Position numbers and translations under genes: made by a program. A stretch of DNA of 64,000 nucleotides from Actinomycetota bacterium (lineage in GTDB: Bacteria > Actinomycetota > Actinomycetes > Mycobacteriales > Pseudonocardiaceae), in NCBI GenBank assembly GCA_021324675.1, contig JAJPIR010000082.1, forward strand, positions 62,001 through 126,000, written 5' to 3'. The number at the start of each line of letters is the position of its first letter. Positions within the stretch are counted from its first letter, which is position 1. The notes beneath the pieces were generated by a model that was not told the DNA's origin, made no database searches, and was given only the letters and a program-made list of their open reading frames with translations. Positions 49,055-57,985 of the stretch are shown here, piece by piece.

Positions 49055-49738
49055 ATGCGCCTCGCCGCTACCCTCTCCGCACTCATCATGTCTGCGACCG
49101 TCACCCTCGTTACGGCATGCGGTGCCGGACAAAGCGCGAACCTCCCGCAGGGAGGCACGTTGCTCGCCGAGTCCGCCCAGGCGATGCGTGGCGTAACGAC
49201 GACTCACTTCAGGTTCGACGTTCAGGGCAACGCGCCGAGCGTGCAGCTCCGGTCCGCCGAAGGGCAGCTGAAACAGGACGGCTCGGCCCAGGGCACCGGA
49301 AGAGTGGACGAGGGACGGCAGATCCTTGAAATGCCATTCGTCCTCATCGGCGACACGCTTTGCCTGCGTCCACCTACCGGTCCACCCCAGAAGCTGCCGG
49401 CGTCCATGCTGAAGACCTACTTCGACCCGGGTTCAATTCTCAACCCTGACCGGGGCATCGCCGCCGTACTCGCCAGCGGCCAACAAGGGGCCACCACCGA
49501 GGCCCGGGAGCAGGTCGATGGCGTGGACACTTACCGGATACAAACCAAGTTCCCAGCCCAGCCGCTCGGCGCACTTGCACCGGGGCTAGGGATAACTCCG
49601 GACAAAACAAGTGAAGTGTGGATAGCCGCACAGGGTTTCCGTCTGGTCAAGGCCCAATTGCCGACGAGCTACGGCACAGTTGCCGCCCAGTTCTCTGACT
49701 ACGGCGCCCCGGTCCAGATCACTTCTTTCTGCGGCTGA
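49055..49738 (+). CDS. lprG: LprG/LppX-family lipoprotein
   Basis: 227-residue lipoprotein of the LppX_LprAFG family, which binds triacylated lipids in a hydrophobic cavity and helps move them to the outer envelope. The signal peptide ends in lipobox VTAC (Cys24), followed by LAESAQAMRGVTTTHFRFDVQG, LPFVLIGD-like MPFVLIGDTLCLRPPTG and AQFSDYGAPVQI, all typical family blocks. The start ATG has TACGAT 6 bases upstream; the longer open frame overlaps glnA2 and is not used. Together with the MFS gene 13 bases downstream it forms the lprG-p55 pair. Confidence 0.9.
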   Translation: MRLAATLSALIMSATVTLVTACGAGQSANLPQGGTLLAESAQAMRGVTTTHFRFDVQGNAPSVQLRSAEGQLKQDGSAQGTGRVDEGRQILEMPFVLIGDTLCLRPPTGPPQKLPASMLKTYFDPGSILNPDRGIAAVLASGQQGATTEAREQVDGVDTYRIQTKFPAQPLGALAPGLGITPDKTSEVWIAAQGFRLVKAQLPTSYGTVAAQFSDYGAPVQITSFCG

Positions 49739-49751
49739 GCGATCCGCCTAG

Positions 49752-51320
49752 ATGATCGCGACGGCAACCTCGCTGCGGCGCCGCGGGCTGGCGCTGAGTT
49801 CTGGCGCGCTGGTGACCCTGCTTGCGGCGTTGGACGCCTACGTCGTGGTCAGCCTGCTTGTCGACATGATTCGCGATCTGCAGGTGCCGCTGAACCATCT
49901 GGAGCGGGCCACTCCCATCGTGACCGGCTTCCTACTGGGTTACGTCGCGGCGATGCCGCTGCTGGGTCAAGCGTCTGATCGGTTCGGGCGGCGGGTGCTG
50001 TTGCAGGTCTGCCTGATCACGTTCGCAGCCGCGTCAGCGGTGACCGCGCTTGCGGAGACATTGCCGGTGCTGGTCGTGGGACGGACAGTGCAGGGCATCG
50101 CGGGTGGCGCATTGTTGCCCGTATCGATGGCGCTAGCCGCGGATCTGTGGCCGGATCGCGGGCGATCCACGGCATTGGGTGCACTGGGCGCAGCGCAGGA
50201 ACTGGGCAGCGTGCTCGGGCCGCTCTACGGTGCCGCGCTGGCAGCTGTGGTGGGCTGGCGCGGTGTGTTCTGGGTGAACGTGCCGCTTGCGGCAGTCGCA
50301 GTCGTCGCGGTGCAGCTGGCCGTTCCCGGCAAGCCAGGTGGATCGTCGCAGCGGGCCCCATTGGACCTCATCGGGGGCAGCTTGCTGGCAGTGACCCTGG
50401 GATTGCTGGTTGCTGGGTTGTACAACCCCGATCCCGACCGTGCCGTGCTGCCGTCATGGGGCGCCCCGGTGCTGGGTGCAGCCGCGGTCACCGGATTGGC
50501 GTTCGTGCTATGGGAGCGGCATGCCAAGGTGCGGTTGCTTGACCCCGTCGGTGTGCAGTGGCGGGTCTTTTCCAGCTCGCTGTGGGTCAGCCTGACCGCC
50601 GGTGCCGCGCTGCTGGTGACCCTGGTCGACATCCAGCTCTATGCCCAGACCGTACTCGGTCGTGAGGCTACCGCCGCGACCGTAATCCTGGTCCGGTTTC
50701 TGGTCGCGCTGCCGATCGGGGCGCTGGTGGGTGGGATTGCCGCAGGCCGGCTGGGCAATCCGGTGGTCGCGATGGTGGGGATGTTGCTGGCCGCAGCCGC
50801 CTACTTGCTCATCGCGGGATGGCCGGCGGATGTCCTGGCTGCACGCCACCATCTCGGCCCGCTGAGCCTGCCTAGGCTGGATACGGACCTAGCGTTGGCC
50901 GGCTTGGGGCTCGGCCTGGTCATCGCGCCGGTGTCGACCGCGGCGTTACGCGCGACCCCACCTGACCGGCACGGCGTGGTGTCCGCCGCGGTGGTGGTAG
51001 CCCGGATGACCGGGATGTTGGTGGGAGTCGCCGCCCTATCCGCCTGGGGCCTGCACCGGTTCCGCGAACTCACCGCCGAGTTGGCTACACCGCTGCCCTT
51101 CGGGGTCAGTGTGGAGGCATACCAGCAGCAACTGGCCGCTTACCAGCTCGCTCTCCAGACCGCGCTGCGTACCGAGTACCGGGAGATCTTCCTGCTCACC
51201 TCGGGGGTCTGCGTGCTCGGCGCGCTCGGGGCAGCCTTGATCGGCAAGGCGGGCACCCCCCAACACGCTCAGGTGACGCAGAGCGTGGACCGTTTGGGGA
51301 GCGCCAGCCGGACCAGGTAG
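49752..51320 (+). CDS. MFS transporter, P55 (Rv1410c) type
   Basis: 522-residue major facilitator protein of the 14-helix DHA2 type. It has motif A as [14 protein letters not shown], motif C as [15 protein letters not shown], and the DAYVVV block in helix 1 with a membrane-buried Asp. [28 protein letters not shown] is close to the same region in M. tuberculosis P55. P55 works with LprG in export of triacylglycerol and lipoarabinomannan, and the lprG gene is directly upstream here. The 3' end overlaps the convergent hydrolase gene by 52 bases. Confidence 0.92.
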   Translation: MIATATSLRRRGLALSSGALVTLLAALDAYVVVSLLVDMIRDLQVPLNHLERATPIVTGFLLGYVAAMPLLGQASDRFGRRVLLQVCLITFAAASAVTALAETLPVLVVGRTVQGIAGGALLPVSMALAADLWPDRGRSTALGALGAAQELGSVLGPLYGAALAAVVGWRGVFWVNVPLAAVAVVAVQLAVPGKPGGSSQRAPLDLIGGSLLAVTLGLLVAGLYNPDPDRAVLPSWGAPVLGAAAVTGLAFVLWERHAKVRLLDPVGVQWRVFSSSLWVSLTAGAALLVTLVDIQLYAQTVLGREATAATVILVRFLVALPIGALVGGIAAGRLGNPVVAMVGMLLAAAAYLLIAGWPADVLAARHHLGPLSLPRLDTDLALAGLGLGLVIAPVSTAALRATPPDRHGVVSAAVVVARMTGMLVGVAALSAWGLHRFRELTAELATPLPFGVSVEAYQQQLAAYQLALQTALRTEYREIFLLTSGVCVLGALGAALIGKAGTPQHAQVTQSVDRLGSASRTR

Positions 51321-52876
51321 TCGGTCACTGTCTCATCCACGCAAGGCACGCCCTGGAAGACGACGGTGTGGCGATTGCCCTCGTAGCTGAGCAACTTGCC
51401 GCGCAACCGCCGAGCCAACTCCGCCCCGGTCTGGTACGGGGCAGCTGGATCGCCGGTCGTGGAGACCACCAGCACCGGTGGGAGGCCGTCGAGCTGATCG
51501 GCGCCCAGATTGCCAGTGGGCGGCACCGGCCAGAATGCGCAGGCATCCCGCGCCGCCGACGGTCCGTGCCCATCGTCGAGGAACGGCGCGGCTTCCCGGT
51601 AGCGCCGATCGGCTTCCCGGACCACCGCCGGATCCCTCACCGGAGGGTCATCGACGCAGCGGACCGCGGTGAAGGCGTCCTGGCTGCCTGAGTAACCATG
51701 GGTGTCCCGCTGGTAGTAGATGTCGGCCAAGGCGAGCAAGGTCGCGCCGTCACCTTTGGCCAACGCGGTAAGGCCCTGGTTGAGCCGTGGCCAGAGCTGA
51801 TCGGTATACAGAGCCTGGATCGTGCCGATCGTCGCATCGGTGTAGGACAGTTTGCGGGTACCGACCGGCAGCGCTGCCGCCTGTAGCGGTGCCAGCAAAT
51901 GCTGGAAATCCTGGTTGGCCAGGTAATGCGGGCTGTTGCCCAACCAGCACTGGGATTGTGCGCGGCACCAGTCGACGAAGGCGTCGAACGACTGCTGGAA
52001 TCCCGCTCCTTGGCTGGCCAGGCTCTCCACCAGGTTGCCATTCGGGTCGAGTGCACCGTCGAGCACCATCGCCCGCACGTTGTCAGGGAACTGCTCGGCG
52101 TAGGAGGTAGCGATCCGGGTTCCGTAGGAGTAACCGAGGTAGGTCAGCTTCGTGTCGCCCAGCGCCGAACGCATCACATCCAGATCCCGGGCGACGTCCC
52201 TGGTACCGGCGTTGGCCAGGACATCCTTGCCCACTCGCTGGGCGCACAGCGCAGCGTAGGCGCGGTTGTTGTTTTCGGTCTTCGCCACCCCAGCGGGCGA
52301 GGTATCCAAGTTGACATTGAGTCGTTCGGCATCCTCCTCCTGAGTATTCCGGCAGACGATCTTAGGCTGGCTCGCACCCACTCCTCGGGGATCGAATCCC
52401 ACCAGATCGAACCGACGGCCCAGATCCGTGCCGATGACCGCTTTCGCCAACGCCGCGACCGCCGCCATTCCCGACACTCCCGGACCGCCCGGGTTGACCA
52501 GCAGGGAGCCCAGCCGTTCCTGCGGGTTGTCGGCGGGTCGGCGGATCAATCCCAGTTGCGCGGTGCGTCCTTGCGGGTTGGCGTAGTCCAGCGGAACGTC
52601 GAGTTTGGCGCACTGGAAAGCAGGATCTTCAAACAACTGGCGATCACGGTCGGTGGTGACAAAGGGCCGGCACCCACCCCAGCTCAGCCGCTGGCTATAG
52701 AACCGGTCAAGGCCCGGGGGCACCGGCCCGACCGCACGGTGCGGGTACGGGACGGGGCCGCCGTTGGATACCGGGCCGGCGTCATTATCGGATAACTGGC
52801 CGCTTGCCTCGGCAGTGCAGCCACTCAGAGCACACACGACCGCCAGCACGGCAGTTGAGCGCAGCAGGCGCGACAC
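51269..52876 (-). CDS. secreted alpha/beta hydrolase lipoprotein (CaeA / tripeptidyl aminopeptidase-like)
   Basis: 535-residue protein with a lipoprotein signal ([10 protein letters not shown]). The alpha/beta hydrolase fold is clear: [16 protein letters not shown] oxyanion region, [17 protein letters not shown] nucleophile elbow, and a C-terminal TAP-like domain with [21 protein letters not shown] and the catalytic-His region GNRHTVVF. It matches M. tuberculosis Rv2223c/Rv2224c (CaeA), cell-envelope esterases or proteases required for virulence. GTG start with TAGGAT 7 bases upstream. Exact substrate unknown. Confidence 0.92.
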   Translation of the reverse strand: MSRLLRSTAVLAVVCALSGCTAEASGQLSDNDAGPVSNGGPVPYPHRAVGPVPPGLDRFYSQRLSWGGCRPFVTTDRDRQLFEDPAFQCAKLDVPLDYANPQGRTAQLGLIRRPADNPQERLGSLLVNPGGPGVSGMAAVAALAKAVIGTDLGRRFDLVGFDPRGVGASQPKIVCRNTQEEDAERLNVNLDTSPAGVAKTENNNRAYAALCAQRVGKDVLANAGTRDVARDLDVMRSALGDTKLTYLGYSYGTRIATSYAEQFPDNVRAMVLDGALDPNGNLVESLASQGAGFQQSFDAFVDWCRAQSQCWLGNSPHYLANQDFQHLLAPLQAAALPVGTRKLSYTDATIGTIQALYTDQLWPRLNQGLTALAKGDGATLLALADIYYQRDTHGYSGSQDAFTAVRCVDDPPVRDPAVVREADRRYREAAPFLDDGHGPSAARDACAFWPVPPTGNLGADQLDGLPPVLVVSTTGDPAAPYQTGAELARRLRGKLLSYEGNRHTVVFQGVPCVDETVTDYLVRLALPKRSTLCVT

Positions 52877-52883
52877 CCGCGCG

Positions 52884-52889
52884 ATCCTA
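52884..52889 (-). promoter_or_regulatory. candidate -10 element, leaderless hydrolase gene
   Basis: TAGGAT on the minus strand, 7 bases before the GTG at 52876. Confidence 0.5.
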
Positions 52890-52980
52890 GGGTGCCCTCA
52901 GTTGCTTCCTGCTGGGGGCACTGCTGTGCGGGTAACAGCGTTATAACACCGTTACTCCCTCGCCGGTGCAAGATATGGCC

Positions 52981-54702
52981 ATGCCCCAGTTGCGTGTCGC
53001 TTTGGCCCAGGTGAACCCATGCGTCGGTGATATCACGGGTAACACAGCGTTGATCTCCGAAGGTTGCCGGGAAGCTGCCGCCGCCGGCGCGCATCTCGTG
53101 GTCTTCGGGGAGATGGCACTGACCGGTTACCCGGTCGAGGACCTCGCGTTGCGGGACTCATTCGTTGCCGCATCGGTGCGCGCTTTGCGAGCGCTGACTC
53201 GGCAGCTGGTCGAGGATGGCTGCGGTGAGCTGGCCGTCGTTGTCGGGTACCTGGACTGCGACGCTCACGGTTCTCGTAATGCGGCGGCGATATTGCATCG
53301 CGGGCAGGTGGTTGGTCGCCAGTTCAAGCATCACCTGCCGAATTACGGTGTGTTCGACGAACGCCGCTACTTCATTCCCGGCAGCGCGTTGACGGTGTTC
53401 CGGCTGCACGGCCTGGAAATCGGGATGGTGATCTGCGAGGACCTCTGGCAGAAAGGTGGTCCGGTCACCGCGCTAGCCCACGCCGGAGTCGACTTGTTGG
53501 TGTCGCCCAATGCGTCGCCCTATGAACGCAACAAGGACGACACCCGGCTGGCTCTGGTGGCCGGCCGCGCGACCGAGGCGGGCGTGCCGCTGGCCTACGC
53601 CAACCTGGTGGGCGGCCAGGACGAGCTGGTCTTCGACGGTGACTCGATGGTCGTCGACGGTCTAGGTGAGCTGCTGGTACGTGCGCCGCAGTTCGTCGAG
53701 CATTTGCTCGTCTATGACTTCGTTCTGGCCGGCGGCTCATCCAGGGGGGTTGGTCAGTACGCCGGTCTTGATGTCGACCGCATCGTGCTGACACACGATC
53801 CACTGCCGGCGTACCCGCCTGCACCGGCTGTGCCCGCGCCCGAGCCGCTGTCCGACGAGGCTGAAGTGTGGGCCGCGCTGGTGACCGGCCTGCGAGACTA
53901 TGCGCGTAAGAACGCATTCCAATCTGTGGTGCTGGGCCTGTCCGGCGGGATCGACTCCGCGGTCTGCGCCGCTCTAGCGGTCGACGCATTCGGCGCCGAC
54001 GCGGTGTACGGGCTGTCCATGCCCTCGTCGTATTCCTCGGCGCATTCCCAGTCCGACGCCGCCGACCTCGCCAAGCGCACTGGGCTGCATTTCCGGGTGC
54101 GGCCGATCGCCGACATGGTCGACGTATTCGTGCGGGAACTGAGCTTATCCGGCGTCGCTGAAGAGAATGTGCAGGCGCGCTGCCGCGGGGTGACACTGAT
54201 GGCACTGTCGAATCAACACGGTCATCTGGTGCTAGCAACCGGCAACAAATCGGAGCTCGCGGTGGGATACTCGACGATCTACGGCGATGCGGTGGGTGGC
54301 TTCGCACCGATCAAAGATGTCCCGAAAAGCGCGGTGTGGGCGCTGGCACGGTGGCGCAACGCCGTGGCCGACAAGCGCGGGGAAGTTCCTCCCATCCCGC
54401 CGAACTCGATCAGCAAGCCGCCGTCGGCTGAGCTGCGACCTGGCCAGCTCGATACCGACTCGCTGCCCGACTACCAGTTGCTCGACGAGGTACTTGACGG
54501 CTACGTCGAGGGTGACCGTGGATTCGGAGATCTGGTGGAGTCGGGCTTCCCGCCGGAAGTGGTCGAGCACATCGTGCGCATGGTGGACGCTGCGGAATAT
54601 AAACGCAGGCAGTACCCACCCGGTACGAAGATCACCTTGAAGGCATTCGGTCGAGATCGCCGGCTACCCATCACCAACCGCTGGCGTGAACGCGCCCCGT
54701 AG
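52981..54702 (+). CDS. nadE: NAD+ synthase, glutamine-hydrolysing
   Basis: 573-residue two-domain enzyme. The N-terminal nitrilase-like domain has the catalytic set Glu in VFGEMALTGYPVEDL, Lys in KHHLPNYGVFDERRYF and Cys in VICEDLW. The C-terminal synthetase has VLGLSGGIDSAVCAALAVDAFG (PPi loop) and NKSELAVGYSTIYGD. It is shorter than M. tuberculosis NadE (679 residues) and closer to the Streptomyces form. The start is ATG 52981 (MPQLRVALAQVNP); ATG 52975 is the alternative. No ribosome site is seen. Confidence 0.93.
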   Translation: MPQLRVALAQVNPCVGDITGNTALISEGCREAAAAGAHLVVFGEMALTGYPVEDLALRDSFVAASVRALRALTRQLVEDGCGELAVVVGYLDCDAHGSRNAAAILHRGQVVGRQFKHHLPNYGVFDERRYFIPGSALTVFRLHGLEIGMVICEDLWQKGGPVTALAHAGVDLLVSPNASPYERNKDDTRLALVAGRATEAGVPLAYANLVGGQDELVFDGDSMVVDGLGELLVRAPQFVEHLLVYDFVLAGGSSRGVGQYAGLDVDRIVLTHDPLPAYPPAPAVPAPEPLSDEAEVWAALVTGLRDYARKNAFQSVVLGLSGGIDSAVCAALAVDAFGADAVYGLSMPSSYSSAHSQSDAADLAKRTGLHFRVRPIADMVDVFVRELSLSGVAEENVQARCRGVTLMALSNQHGHLVLATGNKSELAVGYSTIYGDAVGGFAPIKDVPKSAVWALARWRNAVADKRGEVPPIPPNSISKPPSAELRPGQLDTDSLPDYQLLDEVLDGYVEGDRGFGDLVESGFPPEVVEHIVRMVDAAEYKRRQYPPGTKITLKAFGRDRRLPITNRWRERAP

Positions 54703-54884
54703 GCGAACCCGAGTGCGCCACCCTGGGGATCAGCACCAGCGGGCTCCTTGGCCCACGCGGCGAGCTGTGAGCCTCGTCGCACGCCCATGCCTGCCTCGGC
54801 AATCGGTGTCAGGCTTGTGGCATAAGCAATCCGGCATGACCCGGGGACCGGCGACGAACGGCCGGCCTCGAGGGAGGACGGTCA

Positions 54885-55751
54885 ATGATGACCGCAGCTG
54901 CTGCTCGCTCACCGCTGTACGGCGGACCGGCACGACCCGGCGACCCCGTAAAGCGCATCCGCGTTCAAGATCTCTGGCTGGCCAAACGGCGCGGCGAGAA
55001 GTGGGCGATGCTCACCGCGTACGACTACTCCACCGCCGCGCTACTCGACGCCGCCGGGATCCCAGTCCTGCTGGTCGGTGACTCGGCAGCCAATGTTGTC
55101 TACGGCTACGACACCACGGTCCCGGTAACCGTCGACGAGCTGGTACCGCTCGTGCGCGGAGTTGTCCGTGGAGCCCGGCGAGCGCTGGTCGTCGCTGACC
55201 TTCCCTTCGGGTCCTACCAGTCCTCCCCTACGCAGGCCCTGGATACCGCCGCCCGTTTCCTGAAGGAGGCCGGTGCGCATGCCGTGAAGCTCGAGGGCGG
55301 GCGCCGCGTGGTTCCCCAGGTTGAGGCACTTGTCGCGGCGGGGGTGCCGGTGATGGGCCATCTTGGACTCACCCCGCAGTCGGTCCACGCGATGGGTGGG
55401 TACTCGGTGCAAGGTCGGGGCGAACAGGGTGAGCTGTTGCTTGACGACGCGAAGGCTCTGGAGGCCGCGGGCGCCTTCGCCATCGTTTTAGAGGTCGTCC
55501 CGGCGGAATTGGCCGAGCAGATCACTGCGGTGACGAGCGTGCCTACCGTGGGCATCGGTGCTGGCGCAGGCTGTGATGCACAGGTGATGGTATGGCAGGA
55601 CATGGCGGCGTTCCGGGTACCTGGTGGCGGCGCTCCCAAGTTCGTCAAGATCTACGCCGAGCTGGGCGATCGGTTACGCGAGGCAGCACATCACTTCGCC
55701 GAGGAAGTCCGCTCGGGCGTCTACCCAGGCCCCCAGCACGCGTACCACTGA
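54885..55751 (+). CDS. panB: 3-methyl-2-oxobutanoate hydroxymethyltransferase
   Basis: 288-residue PanB, first committed step of pantothenate synthesis, adding a hydroxymethyl group from methylene-tetrahydrofolate. Blocks are [40 protein letters not shown] with the metal-binding Asp, HAVKLEGG and [21 protein letters not shown], and [24 protein letters not shown] 54885 follows GGGAGGA by 9 bases. It is the last gene of the conserved segment before the secretion locus. Confidence 0.95.
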   Translation: MMTAAAARSPLYGGPARPGDPVKRIRVQDLWLAKRRGEKWAMLTAYDYSTAALLDAAGIPVLLVGDSAANVVYGYDTTVPVTVDELVPLVRGVVRGARRALVVADLPFGSYQSSPTQALDTAARFLKEAGAHAVKLEGGRRVVPQVEALVAAGVPVMGHLGLTPQSVHAMGGYSVQGRGEQGELLLDDAKALEAAGAFAIVLEVVPAELAEQITAVTSVPTVGIGAGAGCDAQVMVWQDMAAFRVPGGGAPKFVKIYAELGDRLREAAHHFAEEVRSGVYPGPQHAYH

Positions 55752-55773
55752 GCACCTTCCCTCCGCTCCCCCG

Positions 55774-55921
55774 CCGGGCGTGTCGCGTCTCCGTGTCCAG
55801 TGTGTCGTGTCCCTGGGATCGGTGTGTCGCATGGCTGTGATCGGGGTGGCCCCGCTGTGCAAGGCCGACCCAATGCACCTAAGTGCGCGACACACCTGAC
55901 ACGAAGACGCGACACGCCCGG
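55774..55921. repeat. long imperfect inverted repeat with GTGTCG motifs
   Basis: Arms of about 37 bases at 55774-55810 and 55885-55921 are reverse complements except for about five positions. The first 17 bases of each arm (CCGGGCGTGTCGCGTCT) match perfectly. GTGTCG or its complement occurs further in the loop and after the right arm. No gene is supported here. It lies exactly between convergent panB and the secretion operon, so it may act as a two-way terminator or be a miniature mobile element. Confidence 0.8.
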
Positions 55922-55975
55922 TGGGAGGGCACGACACGTCAGCTGGGCAACAGGAAGCGGGGGTAACAGCGTGGA

Positions 55976-56374
55976 TCAAGGGCTGATGGCCCGCGGTCGA
56001 TGGAATACCGGATCTAGGCAGGGCACCAGGACCTCGGTGGACTGCGGATCAGCCACCACGGAGTCGTTGCGATCCCGGTACACCAACTCGCCGCTGCTGT
56101 CGATCTCCAGCAGGTAGCCCGCCTCCGCCAGCTGGCTTTCGTCCAGATCAACCAGCCGTTCGGCGCGGCTGGGCACCACCCGGTAGATAGGCCACGGTAG
56201 ATCATCGTAGGTCCGGTGAAGCTCATCGAGTAGGTAGGCCATCTGCTGCTGCCACGGCAAGGGCATCGACTCGGCCAGTGACCGGGGCAACACGACATAA
56301 CTTTCGTCGACGCCAAGCTTGGCCCGGTCAAGATGATCCCGGAGCGGTCGAGGAATCGGATCCGACGCGTGCAC
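55976..56374 (-). CDS. small soluble protein, last gene of the secretion operon
   Basis: About 132 residues, acidic, with no membrane segment or signal. GTG 56374 is preferred because GGAGG lies 5 bases upstream; a TTG four codons earlier overlaps that site. Recognisable blocks are YVVLPRSLAESMPLPWQQQM, LLDELHRTYDDLPWPIYRVV and LDESQLAEAGYLLEID. I do not recognise the family. The gene is 15 bases after the cell-wall hydrolase stop, so it belongs to the operon. An assembly factor or small cytoplasmic cofactor is possible (inference). Confidence 0.72.
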   Translation of the reverse strand: MHASDPIPRPLRDHLDRAKLGVDESYVVLPRSLAESMPLPWQQQMAYLLDELHRTYDDLPWPIYRVVPSRAERLVDLDESQLAEAGYLLEIDSSGELVYRDRNDSVVADPQSTEVLVPCLDPVFHRPRAISP

Positions 56375-56389
56375 CGTCACCTCCAAATG

Positions 56390-57394
56390 TCAGGCCCTCG
56401 AGACCGGCACACCGGGCCGGACTGCGAGCGGCATCAACTCAGGCTCGTTGAAACTCACGGCTCGTTGCCGCAGCGGTACCGTTTGGTTCGCTGCCTCGAC
56501 CATGCGACCGTTGCCCAGATACATCGCGACGTGGTGGATGCTATCCGGGTTCGAGGTGTCGTAACCCCAAAACAGGAGATCCCCGGGCTGTGCCTGACGC
56601 ACCGGCAGCTGGGCACCGGCCCAATACTGCTGGCGCGCCACTCGAGGAAGTGTGATCCCCGCTGCCTGGTAAGCACGCAACATCAACCCCGAACAGTCGT
56701 AGGCATTGGGTCCGGTGGCGCCCCAGACATAGGGCTTGCCCACCTCGCCCAACGCGAACTGGATTGCCCGGCCGGCAACCTCAGAAGGCGCCGGCAGCGG
56801 CGTAGTGCAGGAAGCACGGACATACTGGGTGACGTCCCCGCCCACGGCACTGATCACATTGACCGCTAACGGCTCCCACTGGTGGTAACGCAACGGGAAG
56901 GCCGACCGCTCGATATCTTGCGCCGTATCGCCTGGCCGCTGAGTTTCCCAACCGGGCACCCGCAGCAACACGTCATAAAACTTGTTGATCTCATATACCG
57001 GATCGGTAACCTGCGCAACGGTGCCCCAGCCCTGCGAGGGGCGCATCTGAAAGATGCCCAGCGAGTCGCGGTCACCGTAATGCAGGTTGTGCAGCCGGGA
57101 CTCCGTCATCCCAGCTTGGATCGCGATCTGCCAGGCACGGGGCGGGAGCCCACGTTGCTTACCGATCGCGATAATGAGCTCGGCGATAGCTCGCTGTTCC
57201 GGATCCAGATCGCCGACCCGGACGGCCACTGAGGGTAGTTCATGCGGATCGGTGGACGCGAGAACTGACCCGCAGGGCGCGCCGAACATGAAGTCGCCGG
57301 AACCGACGACACCCAGCAGTGAGGAGATCGCGGCCACCGCGATGAGCCCACCCAGCAAGCCGACCACCAGCAAGCCGACCAGCCACCGCCGCAT
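56390..57394 (-). CDS. VirB1-like bifunctional cell-wall hydrolase (lysozyme-like + NlpC/P60)
   Basis: 334 residues. One N-terminal transmembrane anchor (residues 5-30) is followed by a transglycosylase/lysozyme-like region (about 65-170) with a likely catalytic Glu98 in QAGMTESRLHN and the LGIFQMRPSQGWG block. A C-terminal NlpC/P60 domain follows, with catalytic C234 (YDCSGL) and H288. This two-enzyme plan is that of the CwlT/TcpG hydrolases of Gram-positive conjugation systems, which open the wall for the channel. It differs clearly from the RipA-like genes at 8-11 kb. The neighbour upstream ends 3 bases before it. Confidence 0.88.
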   Translation of the reverse strand: MRRWLVGLLVVGLLGGLIAVAAISSLLGVVGSGDFMFGAPCGSVLASTDPHELPSVAVRVGDLDPEQRAIAELIIAIGKQRGLPPRAWQIAIQAGMTESRLHNLHYGDRDSLGIFQMRPSQGWGTVAQVTDPVYEINKFYDVLLRVPGWETQRPGDTAQDIERSAFPLRYHQWEPLAVNVISAVGGDVTQYVRASCTTPLPAPSEVAGRAIQFALGEVGKPYVWGATGPNAYDCSGLMLRAYQAAGITLPRVARQQYWAGAQLPVRQAQPGDLLFWGYDTSNPDSIHHVAMYLGNGRMVEAANQTVPLRQRAVSFNEPELMPLAVRPGVPVSRA

Positions 57395-57397
57395 GGC

Positions 57398-57970
57398 TTA
57401 GCCGGCCTGTTCGTAACTGGCGACTCGCCAGCCGGCCGGAGTGGAAACCACTAGCAAGCGCACGACCATCGCTGTGGTGGGCACGTCGACCTCAGCTGAA
57501 CCAGCGCCCGCGCTGACTGTCCGCGGCGCATCGATGACCTGCGCCACCGGCACGTTCGCCGGGTCGATCGAGCGCAGTTCGGGAAACAGGTCATCGGTCG
57601 TGAAAGGCCGTAGCTGCTCCACCCACTGCGCCGACGTAGTGCCTTTGCGTACGGTGAGAAACGCCTGCACCCAGGAGCGCGCAACGGTGAGCGCCGCGGC
57701 CGGGGCCGGGGCGCTCGGAGCCGGTCCGCGAGGTGCCCGGTGACCGCCAACTAATGCCGGTGCCGGGGCGTACGCGGTGACCCGTGAATTCTGCGATGGC
57801 GCGGTGCGGGTGGTACCAACCGGTTGCCTGTCAGGCAGCGCCGTCCCGATACCGACGGCAATAACGACCGCGACGAGCAGAGTCCCAGCCAGATGCGCCG
57901 GTGAACGCACTGGCCAGCCCCAGAATTTGCGGTAGACGGCTGCCCGGCCGCGGTGGGTACGGATCGGCAC
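57398..57970 (-). CDS. membrane-anchored protein with VirB8-like layout
   Basis: 190 residues. A basic N-terminus and one transmembrane helix (AGTLLVAVVIAVGIGTAL, about 28-45) are followed by a Pro/Ala-rich linker and a C-terminal domain from about residue 95 (ARSWVQAFLTV to RLLVVSTPAGWRVASYE). This helix then sheet order suits an NTF2-like fold, the fold of VirB8 and TcpC proteins. The assignment rests on layout and operon place, not on recognised sequence. GTG start with GGGGA upstream. 15 bases after the VirB6-like gene. Confidence 0.75.
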   Translation of the reverse strand: MPIRTHRGRAAVYRKFWGWPVRSPAHLAGTLLVAVVIAVGIGTALPDRQPVGTTRTAPSQNSRVTAYAPAPALVGGHRAPRGPAPSAPAPAAALTVARSWVQAFLTVRKGTTSAQWVEQLRPFTTDDLFPELRSIDPANVPVAQVIDAPRTVSAGAGSAEVDVPTTAMVVRLLVVSTPAGWRVASYEQAG

Positions 57971-57985
57971 TGCGCTGTCCCCGGG

